Counted from the first letter of the stretch, positions 8,590 to 17,007 are shown. The stretch: DNA of 64,000 nt from Pseudomonadales bacterium (GCA_024234815.1 JACKNO010000001.1:1488001-1552000); one strand, 5' to 3'. Notes: generated by a model not told the origin, from the letters alone. Made by a program: numbers and translations.

Positions 8590-10389
8590 CTATCTGACAG
8601 TCTGTGTTTCGTAGATAAAGCTCGTCTTTTCAGGTTCGAGCGTTGTGAAAATGTGCCCCATCCCTGTTGATTGATACTCGTAAGTCACGGTCGAGTCAAT
8701 TAGCCCGTCGTTATCCTGATCATGCTCTGAGCGCAGGAGATTCTGGTCACTATCGTATTCAAGGCGTGATACAGAATCCCAGTTACCATCGCCTTCAATG
8801 TCGGTCCTGTATTCAATTGGATTGCCGCTGTCGTCATAGCTGGAAAATGTTCTTTGCAAGCCGCCGAAGCCATCGAAATCATCATAGGTGGCAGATCGAA
8901 CAACTGTGTTCCCGGAGTACTCCCATTGCGTGCTGAGAAGCCCGCCGGGAGACCAGATATGGGCGGTATGGCGCACCTTTCGACCTTGCGCATCGTACTC
9001 ATAGCTAGTCACAAGGGAATTCACGATAGGCGGGGATGCCTCCGGATGGGAGACCAGTTCTCGTAGTAGATTACCCTGCGAGTCAAACTCCCAGTTGTTC
9101 CGGTCCTCGACTGTTCCATCACCGTTGCTATCGTACTCTCGCTGTATGATCTGGCCTTCTTCATTATAAAGCCAGCGCTCTACGGTGTTGACCTGGGTCC
9201 AGGACGCGCAGGCCGGATTGGTTTGCGTGATCCTCGCAGTTTGATTGCCTCTGGAGTCGTAGGTGTATCGGTACTCGGTACACTGGTTGCCATCTGAGTC
9301 GTGCCAGGTATCGCGATCAAGCAGGCCCTGTGGGTCGTGCTCGAATTTTCTGTAGTATCGGGGTTGTACAGCAGCGCTGTACTCCGGACAGCCTTTGGCG
9401 TGAGTCGGGGAGCCATTAACATCGTACTCAAAGGCTGTGCAAAAGTACGGTATCGCCTCGGCCTGGAATCGATACTCCTCGCGAAGCAGATTGCCAGCTG
9501 TGTCATACCGCCACTGGTATTGAAAATACTCTGTGCCGTCCGGTGCCGGAAAGTAGCCCGGAGTTGCGGCAGCTGTCATCTGCCCGCGATTGGAATAACG
9601 CCAGCGGTGGTGCTCGTAGGGTACAAGGCTGTCGCTCCCGGTCTCTATCAGCTCGGTTACGAAACCGTTCGAATCGTATTTGTACTCTGTGATCGAGTTC
9701 TGTGATGTTACGCGACTAATTCCCTTTACGGCTGAGTCGGCTCCCAGGTTGTTGTAAAGGTGCTGGAGCGCCAGTGCTGGACTGACCACGCCCCGTGGTT
9801 CGGCGAAGACCTGTTGTGTCACCGCAGAAGCTATAATTTTTCGCAGTGTAAAATCCCTCTGGAAGGACGACCAGTGCTGGCCGAGTTCAAGCTCTACTCC
9901 CTCCAGAAACTGATGCATCTGCTCCGGAATTTCGATGCCGTTGTCAGGATTGCCGTCAAGGTCGAGGCTTTGCAGCAAGGTCGCAATGTTGATGGCCTTG
10001 TGAAAGGGATCGTTCTCAGCTTCAACTGCTGCACGTAGCTTGGTGGTTTCGGTGATTATTCTGGACTGCGCCAGGTCGAAAGGTGTCACTTGCTCTCCGC
10101 CCGCCACCTCACCCAGAGAGGTATCGCCGATGGAGAACAGGACTGGTTCCCCTGCCTCGTATTGGAACCTGCCTTTCCGGTCGGTGACACCCTCGTGCGT
10201 AGGTGTCGTATAGCGGACGCCCGCAACAGGACCATCTACGAGAGCCCCCGTTAAAGTATTGCCGTCGACAGGTGGGCTCTGGGTCTCAGGTGGCGATGAC
10301 GAGCCACCGCTGCCGCCACCACAGGAAGCAAGCAAAAAGCAGAAGGTGGCTGCCCAAAGCGTTCTGAGCCGGCTTGACGGGGTGGGCAT
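8590..10389 (-). CDS. YD-repeat (RHS-like) lipoprotein
   Basis: A 599-residue protein with a lipoprotein signal ending in FLLASC (Cys23) followed by a Gly/Ser-rich linker. Residues of about 45-115 resemble a carboxypeptidase-regulatory-like fold (VDGPVAGVRY, TDRKGRFQYEAGE). From about residue 215 on there are many imperfect YD repeats of the form xEYDxxGNxxRE (YKYDSNGF, WRYDTAGNLLREE, YTYDSRGNQT, WEFDSQGNLLREL, YEYDAQGRK). YD repeats form beta-wound shells in RHS and teneurin proteins. The protein lacks the RHS core boundary and toxin tail, so it is more likely a surface carbohydrate- or protein-binding lipoprotein than a toxin. It sits exactly between the two 56-bp direct repeats. Confidence 0.8.
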   Translation of the reverse strand: MPTPSSRLRTLWAATFCFLLASCGGGSGGSSSPPETQSPPVDGNTLTGALVDGPVAGVRYTTPTHEGVTDRKGRFQYEAGEPVLFSIGDTSLGEVAGGEQVTPFDLAQSRIITETTKLRAAVEAENDPFHKAINIATLLQSLDLDGNPDNGIEIPEQMHQFLEGVELELGQHWSSFQRDFTLRKIIASAVTQQVFAEPRGVVSPALALQHLYNNLGADSAVKGISRVTSQNSITEYKYDSNGFVTELIETGSDSLVPYEHHRWRYSNRGQMTAAATPGYFPAPDGTEYFQYQWRYDTAGNLLREEYRFQAEAIPYFCTAFEYDVNGSPTHAKGCPEYSAAVQPRYYRKFEHDPQGLLDRDTWHDSDGNQCTEYRYTYDSRGNQTARITQTNPACASWTQVNTVERWLYNEEGQIIQREYDSNGDGTVEDRNNWEFDSQGNLLRELVSHPEASPPIVNSLVTSYEYDAQGRKVRHTAHIWSPGGLLSTQWEYSGNTVVRSATYDDFDGFGGLQRTFSSYDDSGNPIEYRTDIEGDGNWDSVSRLEYDSDQNLLRSEHDQDNDGLIDSTVTYEYQSTGMGHIFTTLEPEKTSFIYETQTVR

Positions 10390-10727
10390 GCAGGGTTCGT
10401 CCTCGATTCAATGCCATTAACCGGCAAGGGCGATTGATTATGTGGCTTGGGGGAGGGGTCAGGCAAGTTCATCGAATTCAGACTTTCCATAAACTGTGCA
10501 GAACGTGCCGCCGCAGAGTGGCCTGACCGATAGCGACTGACCCTATACGGAACCATCTGCCTGCTCCCCGGGGGCAGATTCTTTACGTTACCTTTGTTGA
10601 GTTACATCAAGGACTTCATAGACTGAGAAAAACCATGCTTCTAATGCGTCTTTCGGTTTGATACGATGAACAAAATTAGTTAGTTACTACCTATAAAGGG
10701 GGCGGGGCGGTTTCGCCCGGGGGATAT
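10390..10727. other. Intergenic region with second 56-bp repeat
   Basis: No gene is seen. The stretch contains repeat copy 2 at 10522-10577 and must carry the promoters of the divergent lipoprotein and IPTL-CTERM genes. No clear -35/-10 pair was picked out. Confidence 0.4.
10522..10577 (+). repeat. 56-bp dispersed repeat, copy 2
   Basis: It matches the segment after the PEP-CTERM gene at 46 of 56 positions, including the leading CCTGACCGATAG and the closing CGGGGGCAG. The inverted repeat at its end is weaker here. No gene end is attached to this copy, unlike copy 1. Confidence 0.65.
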
Positions 10728-11489
10728 ATGAAGATTATAACTGGATTATATGGTCGATTTTTCCTTTCTGCATTTGTGGGATTAATGTCCACAAATGCTT
10801 TGGCGCAGGTCATGAGCGAGTCTCCGGATGCAGGCAATACGCTTGCTACGGCTTTACCCGTTACCACCGGTACGACCCAGGTCAACGGTACTGTTGGCCC
10901 GGATGCGTTCGATTCCCTCACGGGGCGGGTTGAGCCCGATGTCGACATGTTCTCATTTGTTCTCGATGCGGCTGGCACATTCACCATCCAGGTAAACGCG
11001 GCAGTGGCAGGTGATCCCGATATGAACCTGATGGTCTTTAATGATTCAGGACAGTTTCTGGCAGGTGATGATGACGATGATTCCAGCTGTACAAATGTAG
11101 TGCCCTTTAACGATGGGTTGGACTCCTGCTTGACACTAACCCTGGCGGCAGGAACATATTATTTTGCTGTTGGTGACAATAATATTGGCGCTTTTGCAAC
11201 GGTGGCCGAGTTTGTCAGTAGCCGTAGTAATTACTTTGAGGACAATGATTCCGGGATACTGGGAGCGCCGAGCGCTGACACTGTGGCGATTGCCGGCAGT
11301 GAGAGCGACCCTCCGTCAGATGCGGACGAGCAAGGGGCATACAGCGTCTATTTCTCGACCGCTGTGAGTGGAGGTGGTATCTCGCCACCCGCAAGCACGG
11401 CGATTCCTACCATGCCCGTCTATGGCCTTATGCTAACCATTCTGGGCCTGCTCCTGGTGGCAACTCGTCGTCTGCGGATATCAGTCTAG
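10728..11489 (+). CDS. Exported protein with IPTL-CTERM-like tail and PPC-like domain
   Basis: A 253-residue protein with a signal peptide cut near Ala26 (NALAQ). The central domain (EPDVDMFSFVLDAAGTFTI, then DPDMNLMVFNDSGQFLAGDD) resembles bacterial pre-peptidase C-terminal/DVUA0089-type beta domains, which bind calcium through Asp runs; a five-Asp stretch is present. The C-terminus, IPTMPVYGLMLTILGLLLVA followed by TRRLR, fits the IPTL-CTERM sorting pattern (IPT-x-P motif, membrane helix, basic end) rather than PEP-CTERM. It is probably exported and anchored or released by an exosortase-like enzyme. Start ATG has GGGGGA four bases upstream. A terminator follows 30 bases downstream. Confidence 0.8.
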   Translation: MKIITGLYGRFFLSAFVGLMSTNALAQVMSESPDAGNTLATALPVTTGTTQVNGTVGPDAFDSLTGRVEPDVDMFSFVLDAAGTFTIQVNAAVAGDPDMNLMVFNDSGQFLAGDDDDDSSCTNVVPFNDGLDSCLTLTLAAGTYYFAVGDNNIGAFATVAEFVSSRSNYFEDNDSGILGAPSADTVAIAGSESDPPSDADEQGAYSVYFSTAVSGGGISPPASTAIPTMPVYGLMLTILGLLLVATRRLRISV

Positions 11490-11520
11490 CGCGGCTAACC
11501 TGAGGAGTACTCCTTTTGAG

Positions 11521-11552
11521 TGGCGGGTTGCGATGTGTCTCCCGCCATTTTT
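11521..11552 (+). terminator. Rho-independent terminator after the IPTL-CTERM gene
   Basis: A 7-bp stem TGGCGGG/CCCGCCA (11521-11527 and 11541-11547) with a 13-base loop is followed by TTTTT. Confidence 0.75.
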
Positions 11553-11626
11553 AGTACCAGTGTGTGTTTATTATGAGGCTCCATCCCACTCAGTACGATA
11601 ACGACCCCATCACCTTCGCAGCCCTA

Positions 11627-11655
11627 TTGCATCCCACCACCGCATTATCTACAAT
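11627..11655 (+). promoter_or_regulatory. Sigma-70 promoter of tRNA-Thr(UGU)
   Basis: TTGCAT at 11627-11632 and TACAAT at 11650-11655, 17 bases apart, followed by a GC-rich discriminator. It lies about 50 bases before the mature tRNA start. Confidence 0.7.
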
Positions 11656-11704
11656 CGCACCCCTTCAAACGGGGGGTGGTTCTACATTCCCCGATCTGGA
11701 TCTG

Positions 11705-11780
11705 GCTGGCGTAGCTCAGTAGGTAGAGCAGCTGATTTGTAATCAGCCGGTCGGGGGTTCGATTCCTCTCGCCAGCTCCA
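11705..11780 (+). tRNA. tRNA-Thr (anticodon TGT)
   Basis: A 76-base cloverleaf with acceptor GCTGGCG/CGCCAGC, anticodon stem GCTGA/TCAGC, anticodon TGT at 11738-11740, and an encoded CCA end. The 3' half recurs in decayed form at 27150-27193 in the same orientation. Confidence 0.97.
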
Positions 11781-11973
11781 ATTTTCTCCGGTCCTTTCCG
11801 GACACATGGTTTACAGATCATACCGGCCACATTGTTGGCCACGTTTGATTTCTTGGTAATCAGCCTGGCTCGCGGCGCAGTTTTGGTACACTTCCCATCG
11901 CGGAAGTTACCGTGACACCTGTCACCAGGACCCCGTGCAACACTTGCAAAGCACTTGTCCCAGAGATGGGTAA

Positions 11974-11990
11974 AAGCAATGACATTGCTT
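11974..11990. promoter_or_regulatory. 17-bp perfect palindrome, candidate operator of the metal-uptake genes
   Basis: AAGCAATG-A-CATTGCTT is a perfect 8-bp inverted repeat with one central base, located about 65 bases before the small exported protein gene. Position and symmetry suit a dimeric repressor. The sequence does not match the Zur or Fur consensus I know, so the regulator is not named. Confidence 0.45.
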
Positions 11991-12053
11991 CTCAGCGCCC
12001 TGGCGCGAGAAATTAATTGAGTATCAGTGCCAAGCTTGCTATATATGCGCCGT

Positions 12054-12368
12054 ATGAACCTGTCCTCCGCCTCTATCGGCCGTCACATGCGACTTGCCCT
12101 GCTACTGCTCTTGCTGGCAGCGCAGGGTTCTGTCAGTGCGCACGAGCTGGGTTCTACGCATTCTCTCGATTCCCATCTCTGTTCAATCTGCCTCACTGGC
12201 CATGGCCTGGCGGGCGCCGTAAACGTCCATGCGGATGTGCCGCAAGTCCAGATCGCTCAAACCGCGCTTTCGACCCCCTCGATCGCCGATGTGCTGGTTT
12301 CCCGCGGCCACTATTATTTTACCCGGGCTCCCCCCGGCTCTCTCTGCAACGCCCAAAAACCTAACTGA
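12054..12368 (+). CDS. Small exported Cys/His protein (DUF2946-like) upstream of TonB receptor
   Basis: A protein of about 104 residues with a hydrophobic leader (LALLLLLLAAQGSVSA) followed by His-rich and Cys-pair sequence (HELGSTHS, HLCSICLTGHG). This pattern resembles the short DUF2946 proteins often found next to TonB-dependent copper or zinc receptors. The CxxC and nearby His residues suggest metal binding in the periplasm. The frame is open from a GTG at 12027, and ATGs occur at 12045, 12054 and 12087; none has a clear ribosome site, so the start is uncertain. It lies 61 bases before the receptor gene and is probably co-transcribed with it from a promoter near the 11974-11990 palindrome. 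Confidence 0.6.
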   Translation: MNLSSASIGRHMRLALLLLLLAAQGSVSAHELGSTHSLDSHLCSICLTGHGLAGAVNVHADVPQVQIAQTALSTPSIADVLVSRGHYYFTRAPPGSLCNAQKPN

Positions 12369-12429
12369 TCCACATTTTTGGTCTGTTCACCGTGCCTGTG
12401 GTGTCGGTGACCTATGAGAGAGTCATACC

Positions 12430-14610
12430 ATGCATATTCCAATACGCCGCGGCATCGCGACCGTGCTGTTTGGCAACCTGTTGTCCACAACAGCTTTCGC
12501 CCAGCAGTCGTCTGCCGATGTCACCGTAGAACCCCACGAACACGAAATCCTGGAAGAAATCCTGGTCACGGCAAACCCGCTCAGCCGTGAGGCCACCGAC
12601 TTGTCACAGTCCGCCACCGTGCTGCAGGGCGCGGCACTGCGTCAGCAACTGGCCAATTCCCTTGGTGAAACCGTTGCGCGCATGCCCGGCCTGTCCAATG
12701 CCAGTTTCGGGGAGAACATCGGTCGCCCGGTGATCCGTGGACTCCAGGGCACCCGGGTGGGCATTCTCAATAATAGTCTGGCAGTCAGTGATGCCTCGTC
12801 GGTGAGCCAGGATCACGCCGTGTCAGTCGAGCCCTTTCTGGCAGATCAGATCGAGGTATTGCGAGGTCCGTCCACTTTGCTGTTTGGTTCTGGCGCCATC
12901 GGGGGTGTCGTAAATATGGTCTCCCCGACGATTCCGCAAGCAATCCCGGAAGAAGGCTATAGCGGACGCGCCACGGCACAGGCCAATACCGCCGCAAACG
13001 AGGAGTTTGTCGCGGGGCGACTGGATCTGGGAACCGGGTCAATTGCGCTGCATCTCGACGGCTTTCACCGCCGCACGGACGACTACGATATTCCCGGCGG
13101 GGCGGCGCTCTATCCTGACGCTGACCATGAGGAAGGCGAGCATGAGGACGGTGATCACGACGAGGAGGAGCACAACGACGAGCACGCCGGGGATGAAGAC
13201 GGGACGCTGGAAAACAGCTTTCTGAACAACCAGGGCGGCACAGTGGGCTTGAGCTGGATTGGCGAGCAATGGCGCGTCGGGGCGGCCTATACAGAATACA
13301 AGTCCGATTACGGCATTCCCGAGGGTGCACATGAGCACGCGCATGATGAGGATGAGCACGAAGAAGAGCATGAAGAAGAGCATGACCATGAGGACCATGA
13401 GGACGAGGCCCCCGTCACCATCCGCCTGCGCTCAGAGCGCACCGAGGCTGAACTGGTCGGCCGCGACCCGATCCCGGGGTTTGAGCTGCTCAAGGTGCGA
13501 TTTGCGAATACCAGCTATAAGCACACCGAGTTCGAAGGCGCCGAGGTGGGTACTGTGTTTGAGAGCGACAGCGACAATACGCGCCTGGAGTTGAATCACA
13601 ATCCCTGGGGCCCCTGGTGGGGAGTTTTTGGTCTGCAATACAGCGATCTTGATTTTTCGGCAGTGGGCGCGGAAGCGTTTGTGCCTACCTCACACAGCAA
13701 GACGGGGGCTGTGTTCTGGATCGAGCGCGGCGATTTCGATGCCTGGCAGATCGACCTGGGTATGCGTTACGAGGATGTCAAAGTCAAGGTGCCCAAAACG
13801 CTAATAGTGGAGGAGGGCGCTACAGGCCCTTCTGCTGATGCTGATTTCCAGCCCTTCAGCGCTTCGGGGGGGGTGGTCTGGAGCATGAACGAGACCATCG
13901 ACTTCACTGGCTCGGTGTCATATGCAGAGCGCGCACCAGGTGCAGACGAGCTGTTTGCAAACGGACCGCATATTGCCACCCAGGTGTTCGAGGTCGGTAA
14001 CAGCGATTTGAATACCGAATCGAGTGTGCATGTCGAAGGTGGTGCGCGCATGGAATATGGCGGTTTTGCCGCCAGCGCCACGGTCTACACAGACCAGTTC
14101 GATAACTACATTTATCAGGAGAACTCAGGCCTTGAAGCTGATGGGCTTCCGGTGCTGTTCTGGAAGCAGCAGGATGCTGAATTTATCGGTGCCGAAGTCG
14201 AGCTGCGCTACGACTTTGAGCCTAACAGATCCGGCCACTGGCAAGTGTTCAGCTTTGGCGATATTGTGGACGGTGAACTGGACGATAACAGTGACACACC
14301 ACTGCAACCGCCCAAGCGCGTCGCACTGGGGGTGGACTGGGATATGCAGAACTGGGCTGCAAACGTGGTGTGGATACATGCCTATGACCAGGACAATATC
14401 GCAGAGTTGGAGACGGAAACCCCCGGTTATGACCTGGTGAACGCCGAGATCATTTTTACCGGGCCGCAATACGAGCAGTTCGATTGGCAGATCTACCTGA
14501 AGGGGCAGAATCTGCTGGACGAGGATATTCGCAACAGCACATCCTACCTCAAGGACCAGGCGCCGCAGATTGGGCTCAATGTTATCTTTGGTGTAAGGGC
14601 GTACTTTTGA
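12430..14610 (+). CDS. TonB-dependent outer-membrane receptor, ZnuD-like metal uptake
   Basis: A 726-residue receptor with signal peptide (TTAFA-QQ near residue 24), a TonB-box region (EILVTAN), a plug domain (RPVIRGLQGTRVGIL, SVEPFLADQIEVLRGPSTLL) and a beta barrel ending in the typical aromatic FGVRAYF. Two extracellular-loop insertions at about residues 231-260 and 300-327 are almost entirely His, Asp and Glu, as in Neisseria ZnuD, where such loops capture zinc. Zinc, or possibly copper, uptake is therefore the best guess, supported by the small Cys/His protein upstream. GAGAG lies upstream of the ATG. The last 24 codons and the downstream 122 bases are duplicated at 26387-26579 beyond the stress island. 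Confidence 0.85.
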   Translation: MHIPIRRGIATVLFGNLLSTTAFAQQSSADVTVEPHEHEILEEILVTANPLSREATDLSQSATVLQGAALRQQLANSLGETVARMPGLSNASFGENIGRPVIRGLQGTRVGILNNSLAVSDASSVSQDHAVSVEPFLADQIEVLRGPSTLLFGSGAIGGVVNMVSPTIPQAIPEEGYSGRATAQANTAANEEFVAGRLDLGTGSIALHLDGFHRRTDDYDIPGGAALYPDADHEEGEHEDGDHDEEEHNDEHAGDEDGTLENSFLNNQGGTVGLSWIGEQWRVGAAYTEYKSDYGIPEGAHEHAHDEDEHEEEHEEEHDHEDHEDEAPVTIRLRSERTEAELVGRDPIPGFELLKVRFANTSYKHTEFEGAEVGTVFESDSDNTRLELNHNPWGPWWGVFGLQYSDLDFSAVGAEAFVPTSHSKTGAVFWIERGDFDAWQIDLGMRYEDVKVKVPKTLIVEEGATGPSADADFQPFSASGGVVWSMNETIDFTGSVSYAERAPGADELFANGPHIATQVFEVGNSDLNTESSVHVEGGARMEYGGFAASATVYTDQFDNYIYQENSGLEADGLPVLFWKQQDAEFIGAEVELRYDFEPNRSGHWQVFSFGDIVDGELDDNSDTPLQPPKRVALGVDWDMQNWAANVVWIHAYDQDNIAELETETPGYDLVNAEIIFTGPQYEQFDWQIYLKGQNLLDEDIRNSTSYLKDQAPQIGLNVIFGVRAYF

Positions 14611-14732
14611 GACGACCTGATAGATAGGGGTTGCCGAGGAAAATTTCCCGCAGGTTCACGAAGGCTCGAATTCGGCGCATCGTCGAACCTGTCGGGAAAA
14701 AGCGTTTTGCGAACGCTCTGGGTGACCACACA
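14540..14732 (+). repeat. 193-bp direct repeat, left copy (3' end of TonB receptor gene)
   Basis: This is the left boundary of the stress island. It matches 26387-26579 at 189 of 193 positions with no gap. It covers the last codons and stop of the receptor and 122 bases beyond. Past the stop it holds an imperfect inverted repeat (14644-14661 with 14680-14699, arms like TTTCCCG-CAGGTTC-ACGA) and a small stem AGCGTT/AACGCT. The first may also terminate the receptor transcript. Confidence 0.95.
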
Positions 14733-14852
14733 TTTACTTTACGCTGGAAATATGCGTCTCTGCAGTGTCGTGTCTGTATCGCCGGACTGCCAGTGCTCTT
14801 ATACCTGGATCGCGTTGTTTCAACATTATCTTCACCCACCTCCAGATACAGA

Positions 14853-15338
14853 TCACCCGTCTTCTCGGTCCGCCGGAACCCGCTCGCGGAGTATCCAATG
14901 CGCGACAGCCAACACCAATACCGCAAATCCCAGGGCGAATATCTGCATCGCGTCGGTGCTCTTCAGATCAAAAATGATGAATTTGCGGGCCAGTGTGAGT
15001 TGTGCAATGAGTATTACCGCGTCGACCTGAATAATATGATCACGTCGATGCAGGACCTGGATAATCGAGTGCTTGAACTCTATCGCGATCAAAAGCGTCA
15101 TAATCATGCCAAATGTAGCCTGGAATACTGCGTGGTCGAGTGGATCCAGTGCCGTGACCACCAATAGAGAATAAACTCCGCTGATCAGTCGCCACAGGGC
15201 AATCACGACGATGATGGCGATTACAGCGCTGAGAACAAGTACAACCACCTGTTCAAAGCGTTCGTAAACACTCATCACGCCCCAGTACTGCCGGGTTTCA
15301 GACATCGGCCTCTCTTTACGGCCGAATATTTTGTCCAT
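14853..15338 (-). CDS. psiE: PsiE-family membrane protein
   Basis: A 161-residue protein with four predicted membrane segments and the PsiE (PF06146) signature: FEQVVVLVLSAVIAIIVVIA in the first helix, FGMIMTLLIAIEFKHSI in the third region and LARKFIIFDLKS before the last helix. PsiE proteins are linked to phosphate starvation in E. coli; homologues are standard members of the heat-resistance locus, where they often follow kefB. The molecular function is unknown. The start at 15338 has AAGG eight bases upstream; an in-frame ATG at 15305 is possible. It is the last gene of the yfdX-hsp20-psiE transcription unit, 14 bases after the hsp20 stop. Confidence 0.85.
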   Translation of the reverse strand: MDKIFGRKERPMSETRQYWGVMSVYERFEQVVVLVLSAVIAIIVVIALWRLISGVYSLLVVTALDPLDHAVFQATFGMIMTLLIAIEFKHSIIQVLHRRDHIIQVDAVILIAQLTLARKFIIFDLKSTDAMQIFALGFAVLVLAVAHWILRERVPADREDG

Positions 15339-15352
15339 TTGGCAACCTTGAG

Positions 15353-15862
15353 TTATTTCACGTCGATGGAAATTCGTTTGCGCTGGTACGATGCTGTCTT
15401 GGGTACTTCAACTCGCAGCACACCATTTTTGTAGCTGGCTCGCGCCGCATCCAGGTCGATTCCGGCAGGTAGAGCGATGGCTCGTTCGAAGTGTCCATAA
15501 GCACACTCGGTTACGTGATAGTGTCCATCCTTCTTTTCGCGCTCAATACGCTTCTCACCGCGCACTACCAGATAGTTGTCGTGGACGCGCAGGTCGAAAT
15601 CTTTTATTTCCATGCCGGGAGCCTCAACGCGCACAACAACCGAGTCATCATCATCAAATACCTCAGCTGCCAGCACGCCCCAGCCCGCGTTGCGTATGGC
15701 GAGTTGCTGTTCGGCGTAGTCCCGATCATCATCCCTGGATTTACCGCCTGGTGTAAATCGCGTAACCGCATTGGATGCCCTGCGTGAGAGTCGCCTCCAG
15801 TCATCCACCAGCGTTTCCCACGCGCCGTACAAACCTTCTCGTAGCTGTTGCAATGTAGACAT
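15353..15862 (-). CDS. Hsp20/alpha-crystallin small heat-shock protein
   Basis: A 169-residue protein with an N-terminal basic helix region and a central-to-C-terminal alpha-crystallin domain (VRVEAPGMEIKDFDLRVHDN, then RGEKRIEREK and FERAIALPAGIDLDAARASY, closing with KNGVLRVEVPK). The GVL motif in the last beta strand is diagnostic. Small heat-shock proteins are ATP-independent holdases that keep unfolding proteins soluble. Its N-terminus is longer and more basic than that of the two short Hsp20s upstream in the island. It lies between yfdX and psiE with AGGAG before the ATG and is probably transcribed from the sigma-54 promoter at 17008-17023. Confidence 0.93.
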   Translation of the reverse strand: MSTLQQLREGLYGAWETLVDDWRRLSRRASNAVTRFTPGGKSRDDDRDYAEQQLAIRNAGWGVLAAEVFDDDDSVVVRVEAPGMEIKDFDLRVHDNYLVVRGEKRIEREKKDGHYHVTECAYGHFERAIALPAGIDLDAARASYKNGVLRVEVPKTASYQRKRISIDVK

Positions 15863-15908
15863 AATGCGTCTCCTGAAGGAATCTGGAGTTTATCCATTTA
15901 ATCCGACT

Positions 15909-15936
15909 TTCCGGCCGCCCTCAGGGACGGCCGGAA
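15909..15936. other. Intergenic hairpin between yfdX and hsp20
   Basis: TTCCGGCCG and CGGCCGGAA form a 9-bp stem, extended by CCCT/AGGG inside. There is no T run, so it is more likely an RNA stabilising or processing element than a full terminator. Confidence 0.5.
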
Positions 15937-15944
15937 TCCGCCAG

Positions 15945-16859
15945 TCAGATCAGGTCTTGCATCTGCTTCTTGATTTTGTCAAACCAGCCGGCTCCTGCCT
16001 TGCCACCCTTTGTCTTCGCCTCGATCTGATCCAGTTGTTCATAGATTGGCTTGTAAGACTTCTTGGTGCCGTAGCCCAGCAGTTCTGCCAATTGCAATTG
16101 GCTGCGTGCCTCATTTAGCAGGTCGGCCAACATTTCGTTGTCTTCGTTGGTGCGCTCCTCGTTATTCGCCAGCGCTTCAGCGCTGGTCAGCAGCCAATCC
16201 GCGCGTAGCTTTGGCAGCGGTATGACATCGTCTGTGGTCACGACGAGCGTATTGAGAGCCGCCTGCAACGCCGCTTTAGCCTCTCCAAATTTTCCCGCAT
16301 CGATCAGCGGAGTGATCGCCTTGATAGCTGCCGGGTAGGTGCCCAACGGGATACTGGTGGTGCGAAACACGATCTCGCTTGCCAGATTGGCCACTAATGG
16401 GCGCGCTTTCTGGATTTCACCCTTTTTCAGATAATCTTCTGCTTCCTTGATGACAGCCTTGACCGTCTCCGAGCTCGACAGCAGATCGACAGTCACTATC
16501 TCGGTACTTATAGGTGCAAGGGCGAGCGCGGGCTCCCGCACCAGGATCAACTCAAGCTTTCCGGTCGCTACTTCCAGCGCTGCAAGAGCATCGTCGGTTT
16601 TACCCTGCTCCAGCGCCGTCAGTGCTTTTTCTGTTTCGGCCACCGCCGCAGTCGCATCTGCCAGGATCTTCCGACGCTTCTCCACCATTATCTCAGCCGA
16701 CTCTTTCTCCACCTGCGCCTGCACTGACTCGGTGGCTGCGGATTGAGTCTCGGGCTCCGCTGGCAGTGCTGTCTCGTCCCCATGGCTGGGGAAGACCGTT
16801 ATCGCAAGCCCCAGACCGAGCAGGACCGTACATAGGAACTTCATGAATGATGTCTTCAT
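15945..16859 (-). CDS. yfdX: YfdX-family periplasmic protein
   Basis: A 304-residue protein with a signal peptide (basic start, LCTVLLGLGLAI core) and an Ala/Glu-rich helical body. The C-terminal 200 residues match the YfdX pattern: AVIKEAEDYLKKGEIQKARP, then a block with IPLGTYPAAIKAI, DVIPLPKLRADWLL and LAELLGYGTKK. YfdX is acid-stress-induced in E. coli under EvgA, and paired yfdX genes are standard in the heat-resistance locus; its role in the periplasm is probably chaperone-like but not settled. Here only one copy is present and it is longer than E. coli YfdX (about 210 residues) because of an added N-terminal helical region with QAQVEKESAEIMVEKRRKI. AGGAGG precedes the ATG. It is the first gene after a sigma-54 promoter with two activator sites. 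Confidence 0.85.
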   Translation of the reverse strand: MKTSFMKFLCTVLLGLGLAITVFPSHGDETALPAEPETQSAATESVQAQVEKESAEIMVEKRRKILADATAAVAETEKALTALEQGKTDDALAALEVATGKLELILVREPALALAPISTEIVTVDLLSSSETVKAVIKEAEDYLKKGEIQKARPLVANLASEIVFRTTSIPLGTYPAAIKAITPLIDAGKFGEAKAALQAALNTLVVTTDDVIPLPKLRADWLLTSAEALANNEERTNEDNEMLADLLNEARSQLQLAELLGYGTKKSYKPIYEQLDQIEAKTKGGKAGAGWFDKIKKQMQDLI

Positions 16860-17007
16860 AACGCTATCCTCCTATCATGCATTCAGCGTGGTTAAACAAC
16901 GGTTTTGGTACACAATGACGCCGATCCCGGTCCACCGGGGACCTCATTGGTCGGTTCCCTGCCGAAGCGTGGTTCAACAGGTTGATTGACCGTTTTTAGA
17001 GTTAACA

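Noticed and set aside
11974..11990. Naming the palindrome a Zur box
   Set aside because: Its arms (AAGCAATG) do not match the GTTATA-type half sites of Zur known to me.
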